Shown piece after piece: positions 8,996 to 16,872 of a DNA stretch of 64,000 nt. Source of the stretch: Anaerolineae bacterium (GTDB lineage: Bacteria; Chloroflexota; Anaerolineae; Aggregatilineales; UBA2796); assembly GCA_019637615.1 (NCBI GenBank), contig JAHBVJ010000005.1, forward strand, positions 62,001-126,000. Direction: 5' to 3'. Within the stretch, counting starts at the first letter, position 1. Each line of letters opens with the position of its first letter. The position numbers were made by a program, and so were the translations under genes. The notes under the pieces were generated by a model. That model did not search any database. It was not told where the DNA came from and saw only the letters and a list, made by a program, of their open reading frames with translations.

Positions 8996-9877
8996 TCAGG
9001 GATCGAGCACGGCGAGATCAAGCTGGCGGATGCGTTCGGGATCAGCCACCGCATCGATCGCGACAATTTTACCGTCAGTGATGGTGACGCCGAGCACGAG
9101 TTTCAGCTTGCCGCGCGGCGCAACCACGATGCCGACCGCGCCATTGAGGAGAGCTGCCTGCGCACCACGCGCGCTGCCGGGGCGCTTGAACTGGTTGGCG
9201 ACGAGCGAGGCACCACGAAATTCGACGGCGGCGTGTGTAGGCATAGAGGCGGCATCGGCACGGAACACGACATCAGGATCGAGCACGGCAAGCAGCGCAT
9301 CGAAATCTCCGGCACGCGCTGCGGTGAGAAAGGCTTGAACGACTTCGCGCTGACGGCTGAGATCGGGATCAGGCACGGTGGTGGCTCCGCGTACCCGTCG
9401 GCGGGCGCGGCTGGCAAGCTGGCGCGTGGTGGTCGAGGAACGTCCGACGATGGGCGCGATCTCCTCGAATGGCATGGCGAAAATGTCGTGCAGCACGAAG
9501 GCGAGACGCTCATCAGGGTTCAAGGTATCGAGGATGACTAGCAGCGCGAGGCCGACGGAGTCGGCTAGTAAGGCTTCGTGTTCGGGATCGGTACTGATGT
9601 CATGGTTTTTGAGCGGTTGGGACTCGCGATCATCCAATGTTTCTTCGCGATGCGCATTGCGGGCACGCAGCGTATCAAGGCAAACCCGCGCTACGACCGT
9701 CGTCAGCCAGCCACCTAAATTCTCGATTTGGCTGGAGTCCGTGCGGCTGAGGTTGAGCCACGTCGCCTGTACGGCGTCGTCGGCCTCGCTGAGAGAGCCA
9801 AGCATCCGGTAAGCTACGGCGCGAAGATGATTGCGGTTGGCTTCGAACTGCTGCGCCAGCCAATCATGTTGTTGCAT
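8996..9877 (-). CDS. ECF41-type sigma factor with SnoaL-like C-terminal domain
   Basis: 293 residues. Region sigma-2 (residues about 10-75, AYRMLGSLSEADDAVQ, WLNLSR, WLTTVVARVCLDTLR) and sigma-4 (about 115-165, DERLAFVLHDIFAMPFEEIA) are followed by an extra domain of about 120 residues beginning VVQAFLTAARAGDFDALL, the SnoaL/NTF2-like fold. This architecture defines the ECF41 group, in which the C-terminal domain controls activity instead of a separate anti-sigma factor. The usual terminal NPDKL motif appears as ADPERI. The divergent AhpD-like gene is the classical ECF41 target, and exact ECF41-type promoters lie between the two. Confidence 0.93.
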   Translation of the reverse strand: MQQHDWLAQQFEANRNHLRAVAYRMLGSLSEADDAVQATWLNLSRTDSSQIENLGGWLTTVVARVCLDTLRARNAHREETLDDRESQPLKNHDISTDPEHEALLADSVGLALLVILDTLNPDERLAFVLHDIFAMPFEEIAPIVGRSSTTTRQLASRARRRVRGATTVPDPDLSRQREVVQAFLTAARAGDFDALLAVLDPDVVFRADAASMPTHAAVEFRGASLVANQFKRPGSARGAQAALLNGAVGIVVAPRGKLKLVLGVTITDGKIVAIDAVADPERIRQLDLAVLDP

Positions 9878-9913
9878 CGGTCACATTCCTAGGTTGTATT
9901 CCGTCATACTATT

Positions 9914-9940
9914 GACGAATGAACGCATCACGATGTGACA
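9914..9940 (-). promoter_or_regulatory. ECF41-type promoter facing the sigma gene
   Basis: Read on the minus strand, TGTCACA (9940-9934) is followed by exactly 16 nt and CGTC (9917-9914). This is the described ECF41 promoter architecture and suggests autoregulation. The -10 element lies 37 nt before the sigma start. Confidence 0.8.
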
Positions 9941-9960
9941 GAAATTCAGATTTTCATCGT

Positions 9961-9987
9961 TGTCACATTTTTTGAGCGAGTTTCGTC
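9961..9987 (+). promoter_or_regulatory. ECF41-type promoter facing the AhpD-like gene
   Basis: TGTCACA (9961-9967), 16 nt, then CGTC (9984-9987). It mirrors the divergent promoter at 9914-9940 and would give a 5' leader of about 120 nt for the AhpD-like gene. Confidence 0.82.
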
Positions 9988-10117
9988 ATGGTAGTGACGA
10001 GAGCGCACAACGATGTACACGAGAGACCGGCTCCTCACGTCAGCATCGGCGGGCAGATTCGTCACCAACATCATTCGATATGTTCAACCTCACGGTTTCA
10101 ATGAACGGAGAGTAACC

Positions 10118-10597
10118 ATGCAAGCCAGAATGAACAACATCGCGACGATCGTACCTGAGGTCGTGCCCGTTTTGCAATCGCTGTCGAAGCTGGCCCATAA
10201 GGGCAGCGTACCCGGCAGCACGATTGGCCTCGTTGAACTGCGCGCCAGCCAGATCAACGGGTGCAGCGTGTGCGTGGATATGCACCAACACTTTATGAAG
10301 CAAGCGGGCGAGACGGATGAACGTCTGTTTGCGGTGTCGGCGTGGCGTCATGCGCCATATTTCAGCGAGGCCGAACGTGCCGCGCTGGCGCTGACCGAAG
10401 CCGTCACGCGCCTCAGTGACCGATCTGATCCGGTGCCGGATGAGGTGTGGAACGAGGCGGCGCGGCACTACGACGAGAAGGGGTTGGCGGCGCTGCTGAT
10501 CGCCATCGCGTCGATCAATGTGTGGAACCGCTTTAACGTCAGCACAAGTCAGGTGGCGGGCTACCGACCGGAACCTGCGGGCAAAGGTAACTGGTAA
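10118..10597 (+). CDS. Carboxymuconolactone decarboxylase/AhpD-family protein
   Basis: 159 residues from the ATG at 10118 (ggaga seven bases upstream); the frame is open 35 codons further but without a ribosome site. The AhpD core motif reads RASQINGCSVCVDMH with Cys49, Cys52 and His56, the redox and proton-relay residues of alkylhydroperoxidase-like proteins, followed by WRHAPYFSEAERAAL and the C-terminal SINVWNRFNV. Members act as peroxidases or related redox enzymes. This type is the standard genomic partner of ECF41 sigma factors, and the promoter upstream supports direct control. Confidence 0.92.
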   Translation: MQARMNNIATIVPEVVPVLQSLSKLAHKGSVPGSTIGLVELRASQINGCSVCVDMHQHFMKQAGETDERLFAVSAWRHAPYFSEAERAALALTEAVTRLSDRSDPVPDEVWNEAARHYDEKGLAALLIAIASINVWNRFNVSTSQVAGYRPEPAGKGNW

Positions 10598-11153
10598 GCC
10601 GCCGCAAGCAAGCTCATGCGGGTTGGAGTCAGCATCACGCTGACTCTGACCGCAATCGCTGCGAAGTCAGCAGTGACCACGACCTCAGTACTTATTTACC
10701 TTACGCAATTTGCCCTTGACTCAACTCAAATGTTCGTTTAGAATGATGACAATTGAATGACGCGCTGAAGATGTTCGCGTTTTGCTGAATTAAGTTGAAC
10801 AAATTGTCTGATTTGCTGCATCGCGTTCAATACACTGTCCTGACGCAACTGCAAAACGCGTAACTGATCATGTATGATCGGTTTGGCTGCTCAATTTCCG
10901 ATCATAAAACCGATCATACGTGGTTTTGGCAGTAGTTTTCCGATCATTCCCTGAGCAGAAAAATAAGCAGCCCGATCATGCTTATGGGCGTTTGTGATCG
11001 GTTTTATGATCGGAATCAAACTGCCTGCTTGCCACCGCCTAAGGTGAGTTACGATTTCTCTCCAAAAACGTCAATTTCTGACATTGCTATAAAATAGGGC
11101 AAAGTGATCGGTTGATCTGGCTGTGAGATTGCGGGGTTGAGAGAAGGTACAAG
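10598..11153. other. Intergenic region rich in GATC inverted repeats
   Basis: About 555 bp without a gene. It starts with a small hairpin (gagtcagc at 10626-10633 pairing with 10639-10646, no T-tract), continues with A+T-rich sequence, and contains a dense set of GATCGG/CCGATC motifs between 10868 and 11013 plus one more near 11106. No small ORF with a ribosome site was seen. Confidence 0.6.
10896..11015. repeat. 21-bp perfect inverted repeat with internal GATCGG copies
   Basis: The 21 bases at 10896-10916 are the exact reverse complement of 10995-11015, with 78 nt between. Inside each arm the motif CCGATCA occurs twice. A further 13-bp perfect inverted repeat pairs about 10872-10884 with 10907-10919, and single ccgatcat copies lie at 10940 and 10972. 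It could be a large hairpin, a multi-operator region or a miniature mobile element; no target-site duplication was identified. Confidence 0.75.
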
Positions 11154-11699
11154 ATGTCTTTTCAAGCATATTTGGACAGTGTGAAGGCAAAAACTGGCAA
11201 AACGCCAGAAGATTTCAAGAAACTGGCGGCGGAAAAGGGATTGACCAAGCACGGCGAGTTGGTGGCGTGGTTGAAATCCGAGTTCGGGTTGGGGCACGGT
11301 CATGCGAACGCGATTGTGCATGTGATCCTCGAAGCGGAGAAGCCGAAAGTCAGCAGGGATGAGAAGGTCGATCAGCATTTCAGCGGGGCGAAGGAACGCT
11401 GGCGGAAAGCGTATGATGGCCTGATGGACAAACTGCGGGCGCTGGGCGAGGATGTCGGCGTCGCGCCGACAAACAGCTACATCAGCATCGTGCGGAAGGA
11501 CAAGAAATTCGCGATTGTGCAGGTGACGGCTGATCGCTTGGACATCGGGATCAAGCTGAAAGGCGCTCCGGCAGAGGGGCGGTTCGAAGAGGCGGGCGCA
11601 TGGAACGCGATGGTGACACACCGCGTCAAGATCGATGATCCGAAGCAGATCAATGCCGAGGTGATCAAGTGGCTGACGCAAGCCTACGAGAAAGCCTGA
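11154..11699 (+). CDS. DUF4287/DUF5655 domain protein
   Basis: 181 residues. Residues 1-65 match the DUF4287 pattern (FQAYLDSVKAKTGKTPEDF, KHGELVAWLKSEFGLGHGHANA) and residues about 75-180 match DUF5655 (YDGLMDKLRALGEDVGVAPTNSYISI, continuing to the C-terminus). DUF4287 is a small helical domain and DUF5655 is a predicted transport-like or nucleic-acid-related domain; the biochemical function is unknown. Start supported by gaagg eight bases upstream. Monocistronic, ending at a symmetric hairpin shared with the convergent gene. Confidence 0.85.
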   Translation: MSFQAYLDSVKAKTGKTPEDFKKLAAEKGLTKHGELVAWLKSEFGLGHGHANAIVHVILEAEKPKVSRDEKVDQHFSGAKERWRKAYDGLMDKLRALGEDVGVAPTNSYISIVRKDKKFAIVQVTADRLDIGIKLKGAPAEGRFEEAGAWNAMVTHRVKIDDPKQINAEVIKWLTQAYEKA

Positions 11700-11714
11700 T
11701 CACATCATGAACAA

Positions 11715-11750
11715 TCACTACCACGCCGACGTTGCTGCGCGTGGTAGTGA
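11715..11750. terminator. Bidirectional hairpin between convergent genes
   Basis: A perfect 12-bp inverted repeat (11715-11726 with 11739-11750) lies between two convergent stop codons. There is no clear T-tract on either side, so it may act by protecting or insulating transcripts. Confidence 0.55.
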
Positions 11751-11784
11751 CGTAAGCGCCCGAATCAGCCCTCCGTGAACGCGG

Positions 11785-12270
11785 TTAGCCCATCGATTCG
11801 GCGGCGATCACTGGTTTTTTGCTGGATTTGTAGTGACCGGGCTGTGAGCGGAAACTGACCGCCAGCCGATTCCACGCATTGATGGTGATGATAGCCAACG
11901 TCAGGTTGACGAGTTCTTCGTCGGTGAAATGCTCGCGGACTTCTTCATAAACGGCGTCTGAAGCGTGCGTCTCTCCGATCAGGGTGATTTCTTCCGTCCA
12001 GAGCAAGGCGGCACGTTCGCGCGGGCTGTAATAGGGCGCTTCGCGCCACGCGGTGAGGCCATACAGCCGCTGTTCGGTCTCGCCCTGAGCGCGGGCATCC
12101 TTGCTATGCATATCCAGACAGTAGGCGCAGCCGTTGAGCTGCGAGGCGCGCATCCGCACCAGTTCCTTGAGCAGCGGTTCTAAGGCGCAGTTTTCAACGT
12201 AAGTATCGAGCGCATCGAGCGCGTTGTAGCCAGCGGGCGCGGCTTTAGCGTAATTTAATCGTTGTCCCAT
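11785..12270 (-). CDS. Carboxymuconolactone decarboxylase/AhpD-family protein
   Basis: 161 residues, the full length of the small AhpD-like family. The core motif RASQLNGCAYCLDMH gives Cys48, Cys51 and His55; TAWREAPYYSPRERAAL and ITINAWNRLAVSF are the usual flanking signatures. It is related to the gene at 10118 but divergent enough to be a separate subfamily. It is divergently arranged with a MocR regulator, a pairing seen widely for this family, and an inverted repeat lies in the shared promoter region, so induction by the MocR protein is likely. Confidence 0.9.
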   Translation of the reverse strand: MGQRLNYAKAAPAGYNALDALDTYVENCALEPLLKELVRMRASQLNGCAYCLDMHSKDARAQGETEQRLYGLTAWREAPYYSPRERAALLWTEEITLIGETHASDAVYEEVREHFTDEELVNLTLAIITINAWNRLAVSFRSQPGHYKSSKKPVIAAESMG

Positions 12271-12305
12271 CGCAAGTGATCCTTATTCCTCTGTGATCGC
12301 GTGAT

Positions 12306-12366
12306 ATGGATACATTAGCACAATAATGGACTTGCCCAAAGAGCCACTTTTGACTAAAGTATCCAT
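12306..12366. promoter_or_regulatory. Inverted repeat, candidate MocR operator
   Basis: ATGGATACATTAG at 12306-12318 and CTAAAGTATCCAT at 12354-12366 are reverse complements with one mismatch in 13. The half-sites are 35 nt apart and sit midway between the divergent AhpD-like and MocR starts, which fits a dimeric MocR/GntR regulator. Confidence 0.55.
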
Positions 12367-12402
12367 GCCATTTACGTGCTGTCTTGTCCTAGATCTGCCA
12401 TC

Positions 12403-13869
12403 ATGCCCAAACACGCCATCGCCACCAACCATGCACACCTGCGGCTGGACGCCAGCCTCACGATCCCGCTGTACAAGCAGCTTTATGAACGGCTGCGGGG
12501 CGCGATTTTGGCGGGACAGTTGGAGCGCGGGGCACGGCTGCCATCGACGCGTCTGCTGGCAAGCGAATTGGGCGTCTCGCGCAGCACGACGGCGCTGGCG
12601 TATGAGATGCTGCTGCTGGAAGGCTTTCTGGAAAGCCGCGTCGGGCAAGGTACTGTCGTGGCGCGGGATTTGCCAGCCTTCCTGTTGACCGAGCAATCAA
12701 CGTCGTGGCAGGCGGAACAGTCCAACGCGCCAAAGCCGCGATCAGCGAGAAGACGACATGAAGACCAACCAAGCGACGCCAAAACGATCTTTCGGGGCGG
12801 CGAACCCGCGCTTGATCTGTTCCCGTATGACACATGGGCACGCTTGATCGCCCGCCATGCGCGTCATTCGCTGCCTGCGCACGCGCGTTACCAAGCAGTG
12901 GCGGGATATTTCCCGTTGCGAGAAGCCATCGCGGCGCAAATCGGGATCACGCGCGGGGTACGCTGCACACCTGACCAGATCATCATGACGGCTGGTTCAC
13001 AAGGGGCGCTCGATCTGGCGATACGCACGCTGCTCAAGCCGGGAGAACCCGCGTGGATCGAGAATCCGGGTTATTTCGGCGCGCGGGGAGCGTTAGCCGC
13101 AGCGGGGGCGCGGTTGGTGCCCGTGCCCGTCGATGAACAGGGGTTGGATGTCGCGCGCGGACAGATGCTGTGCCCGACGGCGCGATTAGTGTCCACGACG
13201 CCTTCGCATCAATTCCCGACGGGGGTGACGATGAGCCTGCACCGTCGCTTGGCGCTACTGGAGTGGGCAAGTCAGGCGGAGGCGTGGATTCTGGAAGACG
13301 ATTACGACAGCGAGTATCGGTTCAGCGGGCGTCCATTGGAAGCGCTGCAAGGACTAGATCGCGATGGGCGCGTGATTTACATCGGCACGTTCAGCAAAAC
13401 ACTGTTCCCCGCGCTGCGATTGGGGTATCTCGTCGCGCCGATTGCTCTGATCGAACCGCTGCTGGCGACTCGGACGTATATCGATGTGCATGTCCCGATC
13501 CTTGAGCAATTGGCCTTGAACGAATTCCTGCGCGAGGGGCACTTCGCCCGCCATTTGCGGCGTATGCTGCGCCATTACCAGCAACGGCGCGATGCGCTGG
13601 CAAGCGAACTGCGGGCGCACATGAGCGAGTTGCTAGATGTCCACGCGCCGGAAGTTGGAATGCATCTGGTGGGTTGGCTGCCAGCGGATAAGGATGATCG
13701 CCGTGCGGCTGAACTGGCGGCGCAAGCGGGGTTGTCGGTCACACCGATCTCCGATTACAGCCTAGCGCCACTGCCACGCGGCGGGCTGTTGTTTGGTTAT
13801 GCCAGCACCAGCGAGGAGGATATTCGGATCGGCGTGCGGCGATTGGCGGCGGCATTGGAACGCTTGTAG
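12403..13869 (+). CDS. MocR-type regulator (GntR wHTH fused to class I aminotransferase domain)
   Basis: 488 residues from the ATG at 12403. The N-terminal GntR winged helix (about 12-85) shows PLYKQLYERLRGAILAGQL, RLPSTRLLASELGVSRST and YEMLLLEGFLES. The aminotransferase-like domain (about 130-485) includes RYQAVAGYFPLREAI, AGSQGALDLAI, the PLP-contacting EDDYDSEYRF, and GTFSKTLFPALRLGY with the Schiff-base lysine. MocR proteins bind PLP and usually control a divergent neighbour rather than act as transaminases. Here that neighbour is the AhpD-like gene at 11785. Confidence 0.92.
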   Translation: MPKHAIATNHAHLRLDASLTIPLYKQLYERLRGAILAGQLERGARLPSTRLLASELGVSRSTTALAYEMLLLEGFLESRVGQGTVVARDLPAFLLTEQSTSWQAEQSNAPKPRSARRRHEDQPSDAKTIFRGGEPALDLFPYDTWARLIARHARHSLPAHARYQAVAGYFPLREAIAAQIGITRGVRCTPDQIIMTAGSQGALDLAIRTLLKPGEPAWIENPGYFGARGALAAAGARLVPVPVDEQGLDVARGQMLCPTARLVSTTPSHQFPTGVTMSLHRRLALLEWASQAEAWILEDDYDSEYRFSGRPLEALQGLDRDGRVIYIGTFSKTLFPALRLGYLVAPIALIEPLLATRTYIDVHVPILEQLALNEFLREGHFARHLRRMLRHYQQRRDALASELRAHMSELLDVHAPEVGMHLVGWLPADKDDRRAAELAAQAGLSVTPISDYSLAPLPRGGLLFGYASTSEEDIRIGVRRLAAALERL

Positions 13870-14058
13870 GATACGGCGTCCGGCACGCGAAAAGTGTCCG
13901 AAAATTACCAAATCCTGTTACTTACATGCTTTCGACTATCGCGATTTGAGCAGTGCTCCTATACTAATTTCACATTTCGTGGTGGCAACTTTATACGTCG
14001 TAGTTCCTTCGCACTCGTTCGCTGTATTGGAAGCACAGGCAGAAACTAGGGTATTTTT

Positions 14059-14808
14059 ATGTCTACGACCAACGACACCAAGCCAACGGATAGTCCCGAT
14101 ATTTTACATTTAAGCGTCGTTAGCAATAGTCCACTGCTATGTGAAGGGTTGCTCAATATCCTTACTAGCCATCTCCGGTTCGCTGTCGCAGGCTGCTATT
14201 CCGCCGATACCCCTCCGAGTAACGTACTGCCGAATCCGACCAAGCATGTCGTGCTGCTGGACAGCGGAATCGGCACCGAGAATGCCACCCAACGCACGCG
14301 GGAATGGCGCGCGATGTTGCCTACTCCCTTGGTGATCATCCTCGAAATGACGGGCGCGAGTGACGTGATCTTGGCGTGCATCGAAGCGGGCGCGAACGGT
14401 TATACGCTGCGGGGCGCATCGGGCGCAGAAGTGGCACAGACGATCCTCGATGTGCAGCGCGGCTTGGCACAGTGCTCACCGCAGATCACAGCGCAGCTTT
14501 TCGCGCGGTTGGCGGCGCGGCGCAACGATGCGGAAACACGTTCGATGGCAAGCGCGGCGATATTGACGAACCGTGAACTCGACGTACTCCACCTGATCGT
14601 CAAAGAGTACACCAACAAGCAGATCGCGGAGTCGCTGGTGATCGAGGTGCGGACGGTGAAGCACCACATTCACAATATCCTGAGAAAGCTGAATATCCGT
14701 TATCGTTGGGAAGCGGCGCAGTATGCCGCCAACATGGGGGCGCTCGATTACGCGACGTTGAAAGAACCGCCTTATCGATCCAGATCGATCAGCAGTTCAG
14801 TATCATAA
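14059..14808 (+). CDS. Atypical NarL/LuxR-type response regulator
   Basis: 249 residues. A receiver-like domain (about 15-140) has Asp68 in HVVLLDSG at the phosphoacceptor position, but the N-terminal acidic pair that binds magnesium is missing (HLSVVSNSPLL), so phosphorylation is doubtful. A LuxR-type HTH occupies about 168-235 (LTNRELDVLHLIVKEYTNKQ, then TVKHHIHNILRKLNI). aggg lies eight bases before the ATG. It is the last clear transcription factor before the injection-system operon and is transcribed in the same direction, so it is the best candidate regulator of that operon. Confidence 0.85.
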   Translation: MSTTNDTKPTDSPDILHLSVVSNSPLLCEGLLNILTSHLRFAVAGCYSADTPPSNVLPNPTKHVVLLDSGIGTENATQRTREWRAMLPTPLVIILEMTGASDVILACIEAGANGYTLRGASGAEVAQTILDVQRGLAQCSPQITAQLFARLAARRNDAETRSMASAAILTNRELDVLHLIVKEYTNKQIAESLVIEVRTVKHHIHNILRKLNIRYRWEAAQYAANMGALDYATLKEPPYRSRSISSSVS

Positions 14809-14897
14809 ATAGACTATAGATCCATTCACAGCCCAGCGCAGATCGCATATCATGAGTCAGGAATGCGGATGTTAAGCACGCTCATGGCTCGAATCCT

Positions 14898-15278
14898 GTG
14901 GACAATAGCACTGCACGCTGTAGAATCCTCATCGCGAATATGCCGTCCCTGCTGGCGGAAGCAGTGGCGGCGGAAATTCGTAATCAACCAGATTGGCGGT
15001 TGGTTGGAACTGTTCAAGCCCCGCTCGATATTCTCTCCGCCGCCGTTGACGCCGATGTGTTGATCCTCGGCGCTACGGCAAGCACAGCTTACCCACCACC
15101 CATTTGCAGCCAACTGTTCGGGGAATATCCATACCTCAAAATTCTGGTGATCGACAGCGCCAACGGGCAGGTGACCAGTTATTGGCTGGAACTGCACCGC
15201 AATCCGATGGCTTCGCTCGATCTGACGACCCTGATCGACAGCATCCGCCAACTCAATGAGGTCGATCCACTCCCCTGA
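14898..15278 (+). CDS. Stand-alone degenerate receiver domain
   Basis: 126 residues starting at GTG (no clear ribosome site). The sequence follows the receiver fold (CRILIANMPSLLAEAVAAEI, WRLVGTV, ADVLILGATAS, YLKILVIDS) but the phosphoacceptor aspartate is replaced (LILGAT) and the acidic pair is absent. No HTH follows. It is probably a pseudo-receiver or a truncated regulator derived from a LuxR-type protein like the one just upstream. It may modulate that regulator, or it may be a decaying copy. Confidence 0.6.
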   Translation: MDNSTARCRILIANMPSLLAEAVAAEIRNQPDWRLVGTVQAPLDILSAAVDADVLILGATASTAYPPPICSQLFGEYPYLKILVIDSANGQVTSYWLELHRNPMASLDLTTLIDSIRQLNEVDPLP

Positions 15279-15451
15279 TGACAACGTGCTGATCGATCCA
15301 TCCGTACTCCTAGATCGATCTCAAAATTACACCTTTGCAACCGCCTAAAACTGTCCTGAGATCGATCCACACCGTTTGCCAAGTTTGCTACGATGATGCA
15401 GACACGAGAAATGTTCTTGCGTTGGGGTTGGGTTAGCAGCGGATTTCATGT
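15279..15451 (+). promoter_or_regulatory. Leader region of the CIS operon with GATCGATC repeats
   Basis: This 173-bp gap before the first CIS gene carries GATCGATC at 15291, 15313 and 15360, with another just inside the first gene at 15493 (within the palindrome ggtgatcgatcacc) and one upstream at 14783. The copies at 15313-15323 and 15357-15367 form a perfect 11-bp inverted repeat. No convincing sigma-70 boxes were found. It is the most likely control region of the operon. Confidence 0.5.
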
Positions 15452-16060
15452 ATGGCGAATCTCTCCGCAATCCATTATCTAGGCACATCGGTGATCGATC
15501 ACCTTCGCCGCGCTTATCCCAAAGCGTTGAGCGACGCGGAATCGTGTACGTTCACCCTGTACAGCACCGGATTTTTGCAGGATAGCCCGCCCTCCGATGG
15601 CACGACCATGACCCTGATCCCTTATAACATCACGCTCAATGAGCACAGCCGCACCGCGAACCGTCTCGCAGGGCCTGCGATTGGCACCGTGCCGCTTGGC
15701 GTCGATGTGTACTTCTTGCTCACGGTGTGGACGACCTCCACCTTCGCAGAACAGTCAATTATGGGCTGGGCGATGCGCGAACTGTACATCAACGGGACGC
15801 TGGATCGCTCGATGCTCGACCCCAAAGGCGGTTGGGATGTGGCTGACCGCATCCAGATTACGCCTAGCGATTTGCGCATCGAAGACTTGATCCGCATCTG
15901 GGAAGGACTGCGCCAACCGTTCCGCCTGAGCGTAGGCTATATGGCGCGGGTGGTGCAGATCGATGTGCCGCCGGAGCCAGATCATGCGCCGGTGGTGGCG
16001 ACGCGCTTCGGGTATCACGATTGGGATTACGGCGAACGCTTGGAGGATAGTGCCCCATGA
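15452..16060 (+). CDS. CIS cap/tail-terminator protein, DUF4255 (Afp16/Pvc16-like)
   Basis: 202 residues. The sequence follows the DUF4255 (Pvc16 N-terminal) family: IDHLRRAYPKALSD, TLYLYxI-type strand NITLNEHSRTANR, the long loop LGVDVYFLLTVWTTSTFAEQ, MGWAMRELY, and the helix RIEDLIRIWEGLRQPFRLSV. In Afp and PVC the family caps the distal end of sheath and tube and fixes particle length. It is the first gene of the operon and overlaps the next by ATGA. The ribosome site is weak. Confidence 0.88.
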   Translation: MANLSAIHYLGTSVIDHLRRAYPKALSDAESCTFTLYSTGFLQDSPPSDGTTMTLIPYNITLNEHSRTANRLAGPAIGTVPLGVDVYFLLTVWTTSTFAEQSIMGWAMRELYINGTLDRSMLDPKGGWDVADRIQITPSDLRIEDLIRIWEGLRQPFRLSVGYMARVVQIDVPPEPDHAPVVATRFGYHDWDYGERLEDSAP

Positions 16061-16812
16061 CGATCCTTCGGGTGGATTTTGAGCACATCGAACGGCGGAT
16101 ACTCGGCGCGGTGCAATTCACCGACTTGGTGACGGGTCTGCCAGTGCGTGAACGGCTGGAACTGAACGGCGCGAAGGCGATCCGCAACCTCAGCGGGTTA
16201 TACGTGATCCTCGCCCCCGCCAGCAAGCCGAGCAAGGATGTGCAGAAGTATCTGGACACGTTCAAGCCGACGCCAAGCGTGCCCGATGTCGGATCGGTCA
16301 AGCTGCCGATGAGCGTCGAAGATCCGTCCGGCAATTATCTGGCGCGGCGCTTTACGTTGAAATTCCCGTTGCAAGCTACGAATGCGGAACGACCGAATTA
16401 TTTATTCAAGCCAATCGAAGTGGCCTTGTACCCCGCCCCACGCGCACAGGCTGCGCAAAATTGGGCAGTAGCGCGGGTGAGTGTGCAGGAGCAGGGGAAA
16501 GATAACGGCCTCGGCGGGGCGATGATCTTGCTGCGTCGGCAAACCACGATCATCGGTAGAGGGTTGACCGATGCGCGCGGCGAGGCGTTCGTCGCGGCGA
16601 TGGGATTGCCCTTGATCGCGGTGGGCAGCGGCACTTCGATCTTGATCCAAGAATATGATGTGACGCTAGAAGCCCGTTATGACCCAACTCTAAAAGATTT
16701 GCCTGATCCCGATACGCTGGAAACGGCGGCGGGACTGAAAACTAATCAGGTTCCGGCGAAGATCGCGCCGGGACGAAGCGACGTTGTAAAGATCGCTATC
16801 GCGCTGCCGTAG
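16057..16812 (+). CDS. Conserved CIS-associated protein of unknown function
   Basis: 251 residues, translationally coupled to the cap gene (ATGA overlap). It appears all-beta: RRILGAVQFTDLVTGLPVRE at the start, LSGLYVILAPASKP, VEDPSGNYLARRFTLKFP, and later WAVARVSVQEQ and LTDARGEAFVAAMGLPL, which resembles a carboxypeptidase-regulatory or transthyretin-like repeat. I recall proteins of this general look next to the cap gene in actinobacterial injection systems, but give it no name. A structural or cap-adaptor role is inferred from position only. Confidence 0.65.
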   Translation: MTILRVDFEHIERRILGAVQFTDLVTGLPVRERLELNGAKAIRNLSGLYVILAPASKPSKDVQKYLDTFKPTPSVPDVGSVKLPMSVEDPSGNYLARRFTLKFPLQATNAERPNYLFKPIEVALYPAPRAQAAQNWAVARVSVQEQGKDNGLGGAMILLRRQTTIIGRGLTDARGEAFVAAMGLPLIAVGSGTSILIQEYDVTLEARYDPTLKDLPDPDTLETAAGLKTNQVPAKIAPGRSDVVKIAIALP

Positions 16813-16872
16813 CTTCTGCCGCACGGCGCATGATGAGCGCGGGGTTCGTGAACTCAGAAAGGAAGCGTTAAG

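Noticed and set aside
10626..10646. Intrinsic terminator of the AhpD-like gene
   Set aside because: The 8-bp stem has no following T-tract; described only as part of the intergenic region.
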